Source: Spirogloea muscicola (taxonomy: Eukaryota; Streptophyta; Zygnematophyceae; Spirogloeales; Spirogloeaceae). From it: a stretch of 45,871 nucleotides of DNA. Numbering within the stretch: position 1 is the first letter of the stretch; each line of letters begins with the position of its first letter. Shown piece by piece: positions 9,269 through 18,509 of this stretch. The position numbers and the translations under genes were made by a program. The notes under the pieces are model-generated. The model did not search any database, had not been told where the DNA came from, and worked only from the letters and a program-made list of their open reading frames with translations. The stretch is taken from NCBI GenBank assembly GCA_009602725.1, contig WELB01000005.1, positions 683,952-729,822 of the forward strand, given 5' to 3'.

Positions 9269-10659
9269 TCACAGATGCTTTGGGAGCCTCCTCTTGGGGC
9301 AGCTCAGAATCTTTATCTTTCCACTCAGCTGCAACTGTATGATGTTCTGGATGGAGGGGAGGTTCAAGCAGGCCAGAGCGTTCGCTTGGCTGACAGCCTG
9401 CGTGGCATGCAATATGCAATCAGAATGGCTGCTCCTCAGCAGCTCGCATGCCATCTCTATCAACAATCAGCATCACCTCTGCCTGGAGGTCAGAGCAAGG
9501 ACCTTGGTCTGCTTTCACAAAAGCAAGGCCTGACGAGATTGGCAATACTCACTGGGGGTGCTCCTCTTTTAGGAGGTGGGGAGGGGGCATTCAGCACTGG
9601 GCAGCACTTCGTCAGGAGTGTGGCCTGCTTTGTGCAATACTTGATGATGAAATCTACAAAGGGCTTGACCTGCCCAGCGAGCACAAACAGAAGGGTGGAG
9701 GGTTCAGTTCAAGGAATATGCTGTGTGAGAGGCAAGTTTCATCACTCTACACCATCACCTGCTCACTTGGGGAGCTTACACACAGCAATGCGGAGCAGTT
9801 TCATGACAAAACGCAAATGACATCAAGCGTCGACGGCCCACCTGCGCGTTGGTGAAGGGGCACTTGCCCAGCTTGACCGGCGGCGGTGCTGCAGGTCAGG
9901 TCAAGCTCGCTGCTTCAGCACAACTTGCAAGCCCTCAAGAACATTATTAACGATGGTGTCCGTGTGCTGTGGGCGTACGGCCCGTGAACGGGCATTGAAA
10001 TGACCATGCAGCCCTCAGCTGGCATCTCAGCCCCAGTGCATGCGCCCCCGATGAGGATGCCTCGTAAACCCTACTTACTGTGATAGGGCGGAAATCTGTA
10101 AAAGTACGGCGGCGGAGGTGAGTGCTTGGCATGCGACTTCCTTGCCGGTGACTTGACGACCTTCATGCTGATCATCAGCTGGTCCCGCAGGACTGCACAG
10201 AGAACATGCGTACACATATTGACATTGTCAGCTTGGATGGGCACGGTAGTGGCCTGTTGAACGCAGACTGCACCTCAAGATTCTACACAGACTCTTAAGC
10301 AAGGTGGACTTGCCCCAAGATGCTCAAAAGGCTCATTTGCAACTTGGATACATGCAATTATATATTTTGTCGGTGGATGTATATGGTCACTGTTGGCATG
10401 GGTAAAAGCCGGCGCTCTGCGGGCAAGGCCAAGGAGTGGCCGCCCGTGGCCGCCAAAGCATTGGGAAAGCCCGTGAAACGCTGCAAGAGTCGCCCCAAAC
10501 TCAACAAGGCCCGCGGAGGGCCGTTTAAAGACGGCTCGGTCCGATAGCGACGGGCCGGCGCAGCGGCGGGGCATCGGCAGGCTCACCCTGCATGGGGCTC
10601 TGGGCGGCGGCGGCGCCGGCCAGCGCCAGGACGGCGAAGAGGGCGGCGACGAGCTTCAT
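9269..10659 (-). CDS. Small secreted Cys- and Pro-rich protein, unknown function
   Basis: Not recognised. Five phase-consistent exons on the - strand: 10659-10587, 10192-10079, 9888-9842, 9669-9553, 9397-9269 (159 aa). The first about 20 residues (MKLVAALFAVLALAGAAAAQ) are a textbook signal peptide with a likely cut after AAA-AQ. Next comes a basic segment (KVVKSPARKSHAKH), an extensin-like SPPPPYFYRFPPYH patch, and then a domain with six Cys: KLGKCPF, KYCTK, LTKCCPVL, ALACL, LSCPK. The CC pair loosely recalls lipid-transfer-like eight-Cys proteins, but the pattern does not match. A cell-wall or apoplastic role is a guess. Intron 1 (10586-10193) is in phase 1 and could hide a further exon. 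A weak exon-like stretch at about 10275-10490 was left out. Exon 5 has a second open frame, but only the chosen one keeps phase. Confidence 0.55.
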
Positions 10660-10896
10660 GGCGGCGGCGGCGGCGGGGGGCGTTTCTGACTGAGCCTGGG
10701 CTGGCAAGGCGGGGGCCAAGGTTGGTGGGAGACAGGCGGAGGTCCCACCCCAGGTCACCCACCAGGGAGGACCTGGTGGGTGGACCTGCACCTGCACCTT
10801 CGGTGTTCACTGGCTTTGTGTACCGGCTTGCCTTTCTTCCGTGTTTCCGGCTCCTTTGACCTTGCCCAGTCTTTCTGGGCCGGCCGTTGTCCTGAC

Positions 10897-11045
10897 CTGC
10901 GGCTGCAAACAGGGGATACTGAGCACCCAATGGCCACTTGAGTCGCCATGTGCCCTGATGCTTTCTCCGGCCCTTCGAACTTCGTTCATTCGTTCGTTTC
11001 CTAGGCTGGTCAATCACAGCCACCGCCCTCACCTGGAAGAGTCTC
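10897..11045 (+). repeat. Retroelement 3' UTR, subfamily B (copy 1)
   Basis: Contains AGGGGATACTGAGCACCCAA, then CACTTGAGTCGC, the CTTCGAACTT block, and a GGCTGG...CAGCC hairpin near 11013-11032. The same block occurs at 21822-21955 (+) and 30683-30832 (-). Confidence 0.75.
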
Positions 11046-11710
11046 CCTTCTTTGAAAGAATGTAAATTCTTCTATGCAATGAAGGCCGATCCAACGATCC
11101 ACCAACCCACCGATCAGATTGAGAAGCAGCAGCGTCTGTGGAAGATCAGATGGACAAGCGCAGGCGGTGAAGCGGAAGGTGCTTGCGGCCACCAAGAAAG
11201 TGTGGTCGGTGAGGGTAGGTGGAATCTCGCTCTGGGTTAAACACCTGGTGGGGCCAGGCTCTAAATACACACACCTGCCAGGGTGGCCGCCTGCCGCCGG
11301 CCCATCCGACACACAGAGCATTCACTGACGCGGACAATGAGCCGTCGCGTGGCGGAGGTGTTGACCGCTGACGACTGGCGCCACGCGCCGTTGTCTGCTC
11401 GTGACTCAGCGGGTCTACGTGAGTCAAGCCGGCATATCGGCCGCGTGGCAGGTTGTAGGAGCCCGGTGCCGGGGCTCTGCACGGAGTGACGCCGTATAGG
11501 CGTGAGGCGCGCGGCGTTCGACGTCATCGAAGGCAGGTCGAGCCAGATCAAGCCAACTCTGGTCGGGCATAAGCTCACCACGTAGAAGAAGTGGGCCTAC
11601 CATGAAGCGGTATTCGGGAAGGGAACTCCGGGTTGGGGCATGTAATGATGCTCCGAGGTCTTCTTACTTGATATCCCAGGCAATGTCTGCTTTCTCCTGC
11701 CCGCCTCCCA

Positions 11711-13362
11711 GAAGAAGTGGCTCTCCCAATGTGGGCAAGGGCTGTGAGAAGCGAAAAGAATTGACAAGGTTCGAAGGGGCCATACTACGAGCTAAGCAGC
11801 GACTGCGGGGCCTGAAGAGGCTGAGCCCAGAGCTGCAGGATATGCAGCTGGCCCTGGCCATGCTCACCAGAAGCATCGTCCAGCGGCCCCACTACCTTGC
11901 GCGGGCTACACCTCCCTGCCCCGCGGTGCTGGAGGCCTACGCCATGTTCGACACCGACGTCATGGAGAGCGTGGCGGCCCTCATCCGACACTCGGGCTTC
12001 CTCGACTCGACAGCTGCTGTGCACCAGGCTGCTCTTCCACTCAGCCACGGCGGCCCCGGCTGCCGATCGCTCGCTCGCATCTGCAGGCCAGCGTACCTCG
12101 GCAGCTGGGCTCAGGTCGCCACGTCGGTGGCCCAGCGCTTCGTCCAGGATGGGCGGCCGATGCTGCAGCAGCCTGTGGTGACAACCGGCTCGTTGCCTTT
12201 TCAGGTGGCGCTCCGCTCCGCTCAACACGAGTTACTCGTGGAGCACCCAGCCCTCTCGGAGAGCGTGGTCCCGTTTGCGCACCTGGCCCACTCCATCGAC
12301 TCGCGGGCGCAGGCGCAATACTTAGCGGAGGTCGACAAGGCGGCCCTTCACGGCCATGCTGCGGCTCCTCCCTCCGACAGACGCGTGCGGCCATGCTCGG
12401 CTGCGGTCGGCCTCCTCCCCTTGCGCGGCAGCCTGGTTCTCCGCGCTCCCCGTCTACGATGCACTCAGGAAGCCGGATGAACTTTCCGCACGGCAGTCCA
12501 CCGCCTGCTGCACCTCCACCCGCCCTGTCTGCTAGGCGTGCTGCAGTGCGAGTGCGGCGAATGGTCGGCGGACCCGGCGAAGCTGGCGGCGCATGTCCTC
12601 CGCTGCGCCACGGGAGGTGAACGCACCGCTGCACACGACCTCCTCAGGGATGCCATATTTGGCATGTTTGTGGAAGCCGGCTACACGGTGGCGATGGAAA
12701 ATACTTCCATCATGCCAATCCTCCAGAAGGCCGACGGACTTCCACGCGCCGGGTCGACTTGGTGGTCTCGACGCTGGGAGGCGGCGCGCGCATCATTGCA
12801 GACGTGTTCACCACGATGTAGCTCTCTACCTTGCGGGCTGGCCATGCTGCAGCGAAGGCCGCTCGCAGTAAGGCGGCCAAACACGCTGACCACCCGGCTG
12901 GAGACGAGCTCGTACCCCTGGCCGTGGACGTGCACGGGGCGCTCGGGTCCCCGTGGCTCGACCTGCTGGCCAGGCTTGCGCGGCGCACTGTGTCCCGCAG
13001 GCGAGGTGAGCCGGCTGACATCAATGCCGTTGGCTCGTAGGCCCAAGTATATCGCATGCGATTGTAAGTCTCCCTCCAGCGGTCCATGGCCCACGCCTTG
13101 CATCTGCGTGCTGGCCGTGCTCTCGCTGCAGCCTCTGGCTTTCGGCAGGGGGAACGTTTTTCGGCAGCTAGTCTGTCGGATTTGAGGCTCCTCACTCGTA
13201 GCTACTGAGTGGTCCATCCTCCACCCGTTCTGACGTAGCATCTTCAGGCTCCTCCGTCATTGTGGCTTTAGGCCCCTCCGTCATTTGGCCCCTTCGAACC
13301 TTTCTCAAATTCTTTTCGGGCTGCTTCTTACAGCCCTTGCCCACATTGGGAGAACCACTTCT
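11711..13362 (+). mobile_element. RLE retroelement fragment with inverted 3' UTR ends
   Basis: The 5' edge (11711-11820) and the 3' edge (about 13230-13362) are inverted copies of one sequence that starts AGAAGTGGCTCTCCCAAT and includes AAGGTTCGAAGGGGCC. The 3' edge follows the ORF end and is therefore the element's own 3' UTR. The 5' edge is the same UTR upside down. The unit is about 1.65 kb and matches the arrangement at 371-1466. Confidence 0.7.
11822..13206 (+). pseudogene. Degenerate retrotransposon RT C-terminal region and RLE domain
   Basis: Frame 1 (to about 12420) reads the segment just downstream of the reverse transcriptase: FDTDVMESVAALIRHSG, ALPLSHGGPGCRSLA, RPAYLGSWAQVA. After frameshifts near 12420-12530 comes the Cys/His knuckle and RLE start (LQCECGEWSADPAKLAAHVL, then HDLLRDAIFGMFVEAGYTVA). 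Another shift near 12740-12830 leads to AAKAARSKAAKHADHP, LAVDVHGALGSPWLDLLARL and the tail SLSDLRLLTRSY. It is the same family as the 477-1352 ORF, broken in at least three places, and no catalytic RT motif is present. Confidence 0.7.
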
Positions 13363-13369
13363 CTTTTTC

Positions 13370-16300
13370 CACCCCTCTCCGGCCGCTTCGCCCTAGAGGG
13401 CCGGCATGTTCTGGCACCTGCCATAGCCGGCAGCCGCATCGAGGACCCTGCCCTTTCAGTCTCTCCTTCACCGCCACAGGGACGACCGCCTCTGCTCATA
13501 ACCTCCACTTTGCGGAGGGCCACGCAGGCTTTGTGGCGGGGGCAGGCTGTTCGAACTCAAGCGCACACTCCGCAGTACATGCACGCGGCGAACGAGCAAG
13601 CTGAAAGGAATACTCAAGGACGATGGACGTGGTCTTCCCCGGCCCCCTCACGTCAGCTCTCCGGCGGTGTCCAAGTGGTTACACGCTCGTCCTTCTTTTC
13701 CAGGACACTTTGTTCTGGACGGCAGTGCACCAACATCTCGGCCTTTCCTCCTTTTGCTAGGGTGGCAGTAACCAGTGCGAGTGTGGACACAATGCTAAAT
13801 GTGAGATCTGCCTGGCTGCCGACATGCTTAGACATATAGAGAGCGGTCAGCCGTTCCCTCCCACACCCTAAAATGATGTGCTATGTATGGCATTAAATGC
13901 GAGGCCGTAGCACATATTGATGGAGGTGTTGGCCACAAAAAGCACGGCTAGCCGATCATGCGGCATTGGGACGTTGTCACTTACCCCCGGAGCGTGGTGA
14001 GCGACAACGCCTCCTCCTTGACGTCGTACATGATTGACGCTTATGAAAGGGCACCCACTTCGACTGTGCCTGGGTGGCAACAACCCAAGCGGAGCACAAT
14101 ATGAGGAAGGCAAAAAATGGACCATCCCCGAGGGGACCCTTCTAGCCTTTCCTTTTCCAAGTCGTGCTTGATGGTCCTTCACGCCGGTAAGGGTGCGGAA
14201 GTGGTCCTTCCTCCTGCAGCATCTGGCCCAGTTGGTTGACACGCGTCGCTGTAGGCGCGAGGCAGGTTGTGGCATACTAGCATTCCGCAGGCGTTAATTG
14301 CATGTGAACCACATGCGGCTTTCACACTCCCAAGCTTTGGCCTTACATTGCGTGCTGGGCCTGCACTAAGCAGGCCAATGGCTTCCATAGGGGTGCGCTG
14401 GATACCCAACTTAGCCTGACTATCTTGTGCATGCTCACTCGTGGGCATGCTCACTGATGTCTCCCTTCAGCCGGCTTTTGCACATAACCCTTTAGCCCCC
14501 TTGGCTTTGCTCTCTGTAGCCGCATTGAATGCACTTTTTGTGGCTGAACAGTGTGCTTGCTTAAATTGGCCTCCCTATCGTTGCATGCGCACCACGCGCA
14601 CCTTCTCCCCTTCAGACACTTCTGACAGCTCAAGCCGCGCGCAAGAAAGAGAAATTGATCTTCCAAGAGAAGGTGAGGGCTCTGACAGGCCAACCCAAAG
14701 TAGAGTGGACACGGCCAAAGGAGAAGAAGGAGAGGCAGTACAAGAACAACGTCTGGAAAGACGGCTCCATTTGTGTGCTTGACATGCAAGGCAGTTACAG
14801 CAACAGGTGATCCTCCCTACTTTAGCATCTTGCGCATATTGACTACCGTCGCAGTAGTGGGGGGGGCAATAGGGCTAGTCATGCGTACCGCAGGTGTCAG
14901 GTGCAGGCTACAGGATGTGGCTTTCGCTAAGCCTGCAGGGCTCGCAAGCCTTGGCCCTTCATAGCTCGCTGACGTGCCCTTAGTCAGGCCACTGGCTTCC
15001 ATGGCTGCGCTCCGGCTCCCCAGATTAGTATGCCCGACTTGTATTTATGTGGGTGGTAAAGCCCTCCTCCAGGCGTGCTTTTGCTTATCGTCCGTAGCAC
15101 CTCTTAGCCTAGGGTGGGTCTCGGTTTGTGTAGCCTTTCCTCTTCTTCTTTGCAGAAAATTTTGCCTATCGCATATGCACCGCGTGCCTTCTCTTTTGTG
15201 TAGTGTTCCTTTCTCTTCCGGAAAGGGGCTCTTCCAAAGGAGTGGATATCCCAATGGGGGCAAGGGCTGTGAGAAGCCAGCCCAAAAAGAATTGACAAGG
15301 TTCGAAGGGGCCAAAGTACGAGCTAAGCCCGAGAAGAAGTGACAAGGGCCGAAGGGGCTAAAAAGCGCTTTCCCAAAACTTTCCCTATAGTATGCTCACT
15401 TAGTAACCTCCACTTAGGAGCCGCAAGTCAAAACGACCAGCCGCCGGAAAGCAATTCCCTTGACGATAGCCAGAGGCATGCAGCTAGAGCACCGACAGCA
15501 CGCATATGCAAGGCGCTGGGCTATGGACCGCTGGAGGGTTATAGACAGCCCATGCGAAACACCTGCGCTGGCGAGCCAGCGGCATTTTCCAGGTTGGCCT
15601 TTCACAACATTGCCCTCTTTGAAAGAGCTCCTTATTCATCTTCAAAGAATGCTGGCCGTGACCTGGCTGCAGCCTTGGGCCCCTAGGCGGGCCGGCTACT
15701 TCCCGGCTTGTCCTTTGGTTTGGGCTGGCTTATCACAACCCTAAACCCTCAAACATCGCATCTGTTCAGGGAAGCTTCTTATTGTCCGGCTGCTATTTCT
15801 GACTGGCGGCTGCTACATATGCTTCTTGTCTTAGGATTCCCATCTACAAAAATAGGATACGGTTCTTATAGGGTTATTATGAGAGGCTATCCTAGTGCTT
15901 GCTCATTTTCTTACGTCTGACTCACCAGAAGTACTTTGTTTAGGAGATCCTTGCACAGCCTAGTCATCGCCCCTCTTGGAAGAGAAACATCTCTTTCAAG
16001 TGGCGGCAATGGCGGTGAGACGCCAAGCTCCATAGTAGTTGGCCGAGGTCTCCAGGAAATTCCCCTGCAGAAAGTATGGAGTATTTCTCAGTGCACTCTT
16101 GGAAAGATGCACCTGCTACAAGTCGCTACTTCGCGTTTTTCACTCAACAACCTCAAGCTGCACCAATTAGCAGCAGGGTATGCTACGCAAGACTGTGGTC
16201 TTCCAATTAGGGCGGTCGCTATAATGGGGCCGCCTTAACAGAGGCGTGACGTCTACAAAGTGGCCCAATACAAAAGGCCAAAGCCGCGCAGCAACAAGCG

Positions 16301-17079
16301 CCTGCTATGCATAGCCCCTAAGCAACCAATTTTCTGGCTTCGCCTAACTAGAGTCGTGATTGGTGCGACTAAACGCTCAATGACCTCGAATTAGTGCGGA
16401 GTAAGCAGAGGGTGAACAAGCGTCGCCAACCCCCCGAGTCCTCCTTCCCGCCAGTAGCTCAAAAACTTGCTCTTCCCAAGGCGGCAGTTGATGGCTGCTG
16501 AGAGAACTGTTCATTTTGTTCATGCTTTTTGGGCTGGCCTCTAACGAGGTCACTGAGAGAATTATCCTCCATGGTACTTGCTTTCTAAGTCATGTCTTTC
16601 GGCACTCCCGGCCATCCGGTGCTCCAACACATGGATGATTAGTACCACGCAGGATTAAACTTAGTAGCCCTTAGTAGCGCTTTTCTGGCCCGTTTGAAGT
16701 TCGTTCATTCTTCTTTCTTGGCTGGCCGATCACCGCTTCTTTTTCCCCGGCCCCTCTTTTCTATGGGCGAGCACTTCCTGTTTTGGGCTGGCTTCTCACA
16801 GCCCTTGCCCCCAGCCACTTACTTTCTGATCAATGCACCGCCCCTACTGGAAAAAAAAAATAAAAAAATTTGGAAGAGGTTTCCTCTAGTTAGCAACTGC
16901 AAGTCAGATTAAGTAGCCGCCGAGAAAGTATATAAACCATCACAGAGAAGACCGTAAATGCACCCACGCCACCACCCAGACGAGGATCTCGTCGAGGCAG
17001 ACGGGCGGGAGGCAGCGGCGCCGTTGCGTGCCGCGGCCACGTCGGCCGGGCGCGACCTGGCTCAGTGCCCCGATTTGAA
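13370..17079. repeat. Retroelement-derived debris without an intact gene
   Basis: Pieces recognised: an inverted 3' UTR copy with hairpin at 15230-15335 (-); an ORF tail on the - strand at about 15414-15605 (SITLQRSIAQRLAYACC, like SVSLQRS of other copies); a hairpin copy at 15718-15742 running into AACCCTAAACCCT at 15737-15749; and hairpin copies near 16525 and 16783-16803. Two diverged direct copies of about 150 bp (14265-14425 and 14880-15040) share CCGCAGG, GGCTTTC and CTGGCTTCCAT blocks. No further gene is supported. Confidence 0.5.
13885..14070 (+). pseudogene. Possible integrase remnant
   Basis: One + frame reads DVVTYPRSVVSDNASSLTS at about 13970-14027. It resembles the P-x-x-I/V-V-S-D-N-x-S-x-F-T-S catalytic-core segment of LTR-retrotransposon integrases. 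A stop codon lies about 30 nt upstream, and no other integrase motif was seen. Very tentative. Confidence 0.25.
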
Positions 17080-17215
17080 AGAAGAAGTGGCTCTCCCAAT
17101 GGGGAGAAGAAGTGGCTCTCCCACTGGGGGCAAGGGCTGTGAGAAGCCAGCCCGAAAAGAATTGACAAGGTTCGAAGGGGCCAAACTACGAGCTAAGCAG
17201 CGACTGCGGGGCCAT
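17080..17215 (-). mobile_element. Retroelement 3' UTR copy, inverted orientation
   Basis: Reverse-orientation 3' UTR starting AGAAGTGGCTCTCCCAAT (its first 25 bp duplicated at 17080-17120), through AAGGTTCGAAGGGGCC to CAGCGACTGCGGGGCC. The complement of the ORF tail follows at about 17240-17275. It faces the + strand array at 17429-18160. Confidence 0.75.
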
Positions 17216-17428
17216 GGCAGAACGGGGGAGGATGACCACTCAGTAGTTACAAGTGAGGAGCCTCACATCGAGAGAAGTGCGCGCCCATAGAGAAGAGGGG
17301 CTGGCAAAGCCAGCTCAAAAAAGAATGGACAATGTCCAAAGCCAAAGAAAGAGGAGCCGGAGAAAGTACGAAGAACAACAAGCACCACATCCGACAGACT
17401 AGCTGCCGGATTGGAAAGGCTCCCCTTC

Positions 17429-18160
17429 TGCCATAGCCTCTTCAGGCCCCACAGTCGCTGCTTAGCTCGTAGTTTGGCCCCTTCGAACCTTGTCAGTTCT
17501 TTTCGGGCTGGCTTCTCACAGCCCTTGCCCCCATTGGGAGAGCCACTTCTTCTTCAGGCTGCTGCTTGCTTCTGTGTGCTTTTCCCCTTCGTAGCTGCTT
17601 AGCTCGTAGTTTGGCCCCTTCGAACCTTGTCAATTCTTTTCGGGCTGGCTTCTCACAGCCCTTGCCCCCTTTTTGGGAGAGCCACTTCTTCTTCTTCTTA
17701 GCTCGCAGTCTGGCCCATTCGAACCTTGTCAGTTCTTTTCGGGCTGGCTTCTCACAGCCCTTGCCCCCATTGGGAGAGCCACTTCTTGTTTCCCTGGCCC
17801 CTTCGGACTTTGTTAATTCTTCTTTCTGGGCTGGCCTCTCCCAGCCACCCTCTCTTGAGGGTGGCTGGTCCGTCTCCCTCCAGCGGTCCATGGCCCACGC
17901 CTTGCATCTGCGTGCTGGCCGTGCTCTCGCTGCGGCCTCCGGCTTTCGTCAGGGGGATAGTTTACCGGCAGCTAGTCTGTCGGATGTGAGGCTCCTCACT
18001 CGTAACTACTAAGCGGTCCATCCTCCCCCGTTCTGCCATAGCCTCTTCAGGCCCCGCAGTCGCTGCTTAGCTCGTAGTTTGGCCCCTTCGAACTTTGTCA
18101 ATTCTTTTCGGGCTGGCTTCTCACAGCCCTTGCCCCCATTGGGAGAGCCACTTCTTCTCT
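17429..18160 (+). repeat. Tandem array of retroelement 3' UTRs with one ORF tail
   Basis: Head-to-tail copies of the same about 100-125 bp 3' UTR: 17429-17553, 17588-17697, 17697-17791, and a different subfamily at 17793-17860. Then an ORF tail (17872-18012, SLQRSMAHALHLRAGRALA ... LLTRNY stop) with its full 3' UTR to about 18157. Each unit carries TTCGAACCTTGTCA, the GGGCTGG...CAGCCC hairpin and GGGAGAGCCACTTCTT. Confidence 0.8.
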
Positions 18161-18179
18161 TGAAAGCGTCTTCCTTCAT

Positions 18180-18205
18180 AAGGCTCTTCCACTGAGCTAC
18201 GTCCG
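18180..18205 (-). other. tRNA-like D-arm fragment (A-box match)
   Basis: On the - strand ACGTAGCTCAGTGGAAGAGC matches a tRNA D-arm, with GCTC pairing GAGC and an A-box-like TAGCTCAGTGG. No anticodon stem, T-arm or acceptor stem follows, so it is not an intact tRNA. It sits about 20 bp beyond the retroelement 3' end at 18157. Confidence 0.4.
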
Positions 18206-18432
18206 CGTGAACCAGCAGTAGCTGCGCTTCCAAAGGGGGACGGACATCCAAATGGGGACCTCCAGGCGTCACCCATCCCCCCCGCATGCCGGGCCAGAGG
18301 GGCCAAATTGTCACGGCTGCGAGGTGTACATGCGACCCCGCCGCCGCGGAGGCCCCCCGCCATGCCGCAGCCTCCGCCGGCGCAGCCGCCGCCGCCGCCG
18401 CCTCGGTAGGCGCCCCCGGCTGCCGGAGCGCG

Positions 18433-18434
<2 letters not shown>

Positions 18435-18508
<74 letters not shown>

Positions 18509-18509
18509 N
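18435..18509 (+). other. 74-T homopolymer followed by one N
   Basis: T at every position from 18435 to 18508, then N at 18509, directly before the first codons of the RING gene. It is either an assembly artefact covering a gap, or the poly(A) tail of a - strand retrocopy. The upstream context is GC-rich, and the break removes the start of the RING protein. Confidence 0.85.

Noticed and set aside
9228-9419. Alternative - strand frame ending VTAAEGILVRFNKA
   Set aside because: It overlaps exon 5 of the secreted-protein gene in another frame and cannot be joined in phase to exon 4.
15737-15749. Interstitial telomere
   Set aside because: Only two CCCTAAA-type units; too short to separate from chance or a telo-box.
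17080-18160. CRISPR-like array
   Set aside because: Units are long (about 100 bp), joined without unique spacers, and match retroelement 3' UTRs. The genome is eukaryotic.
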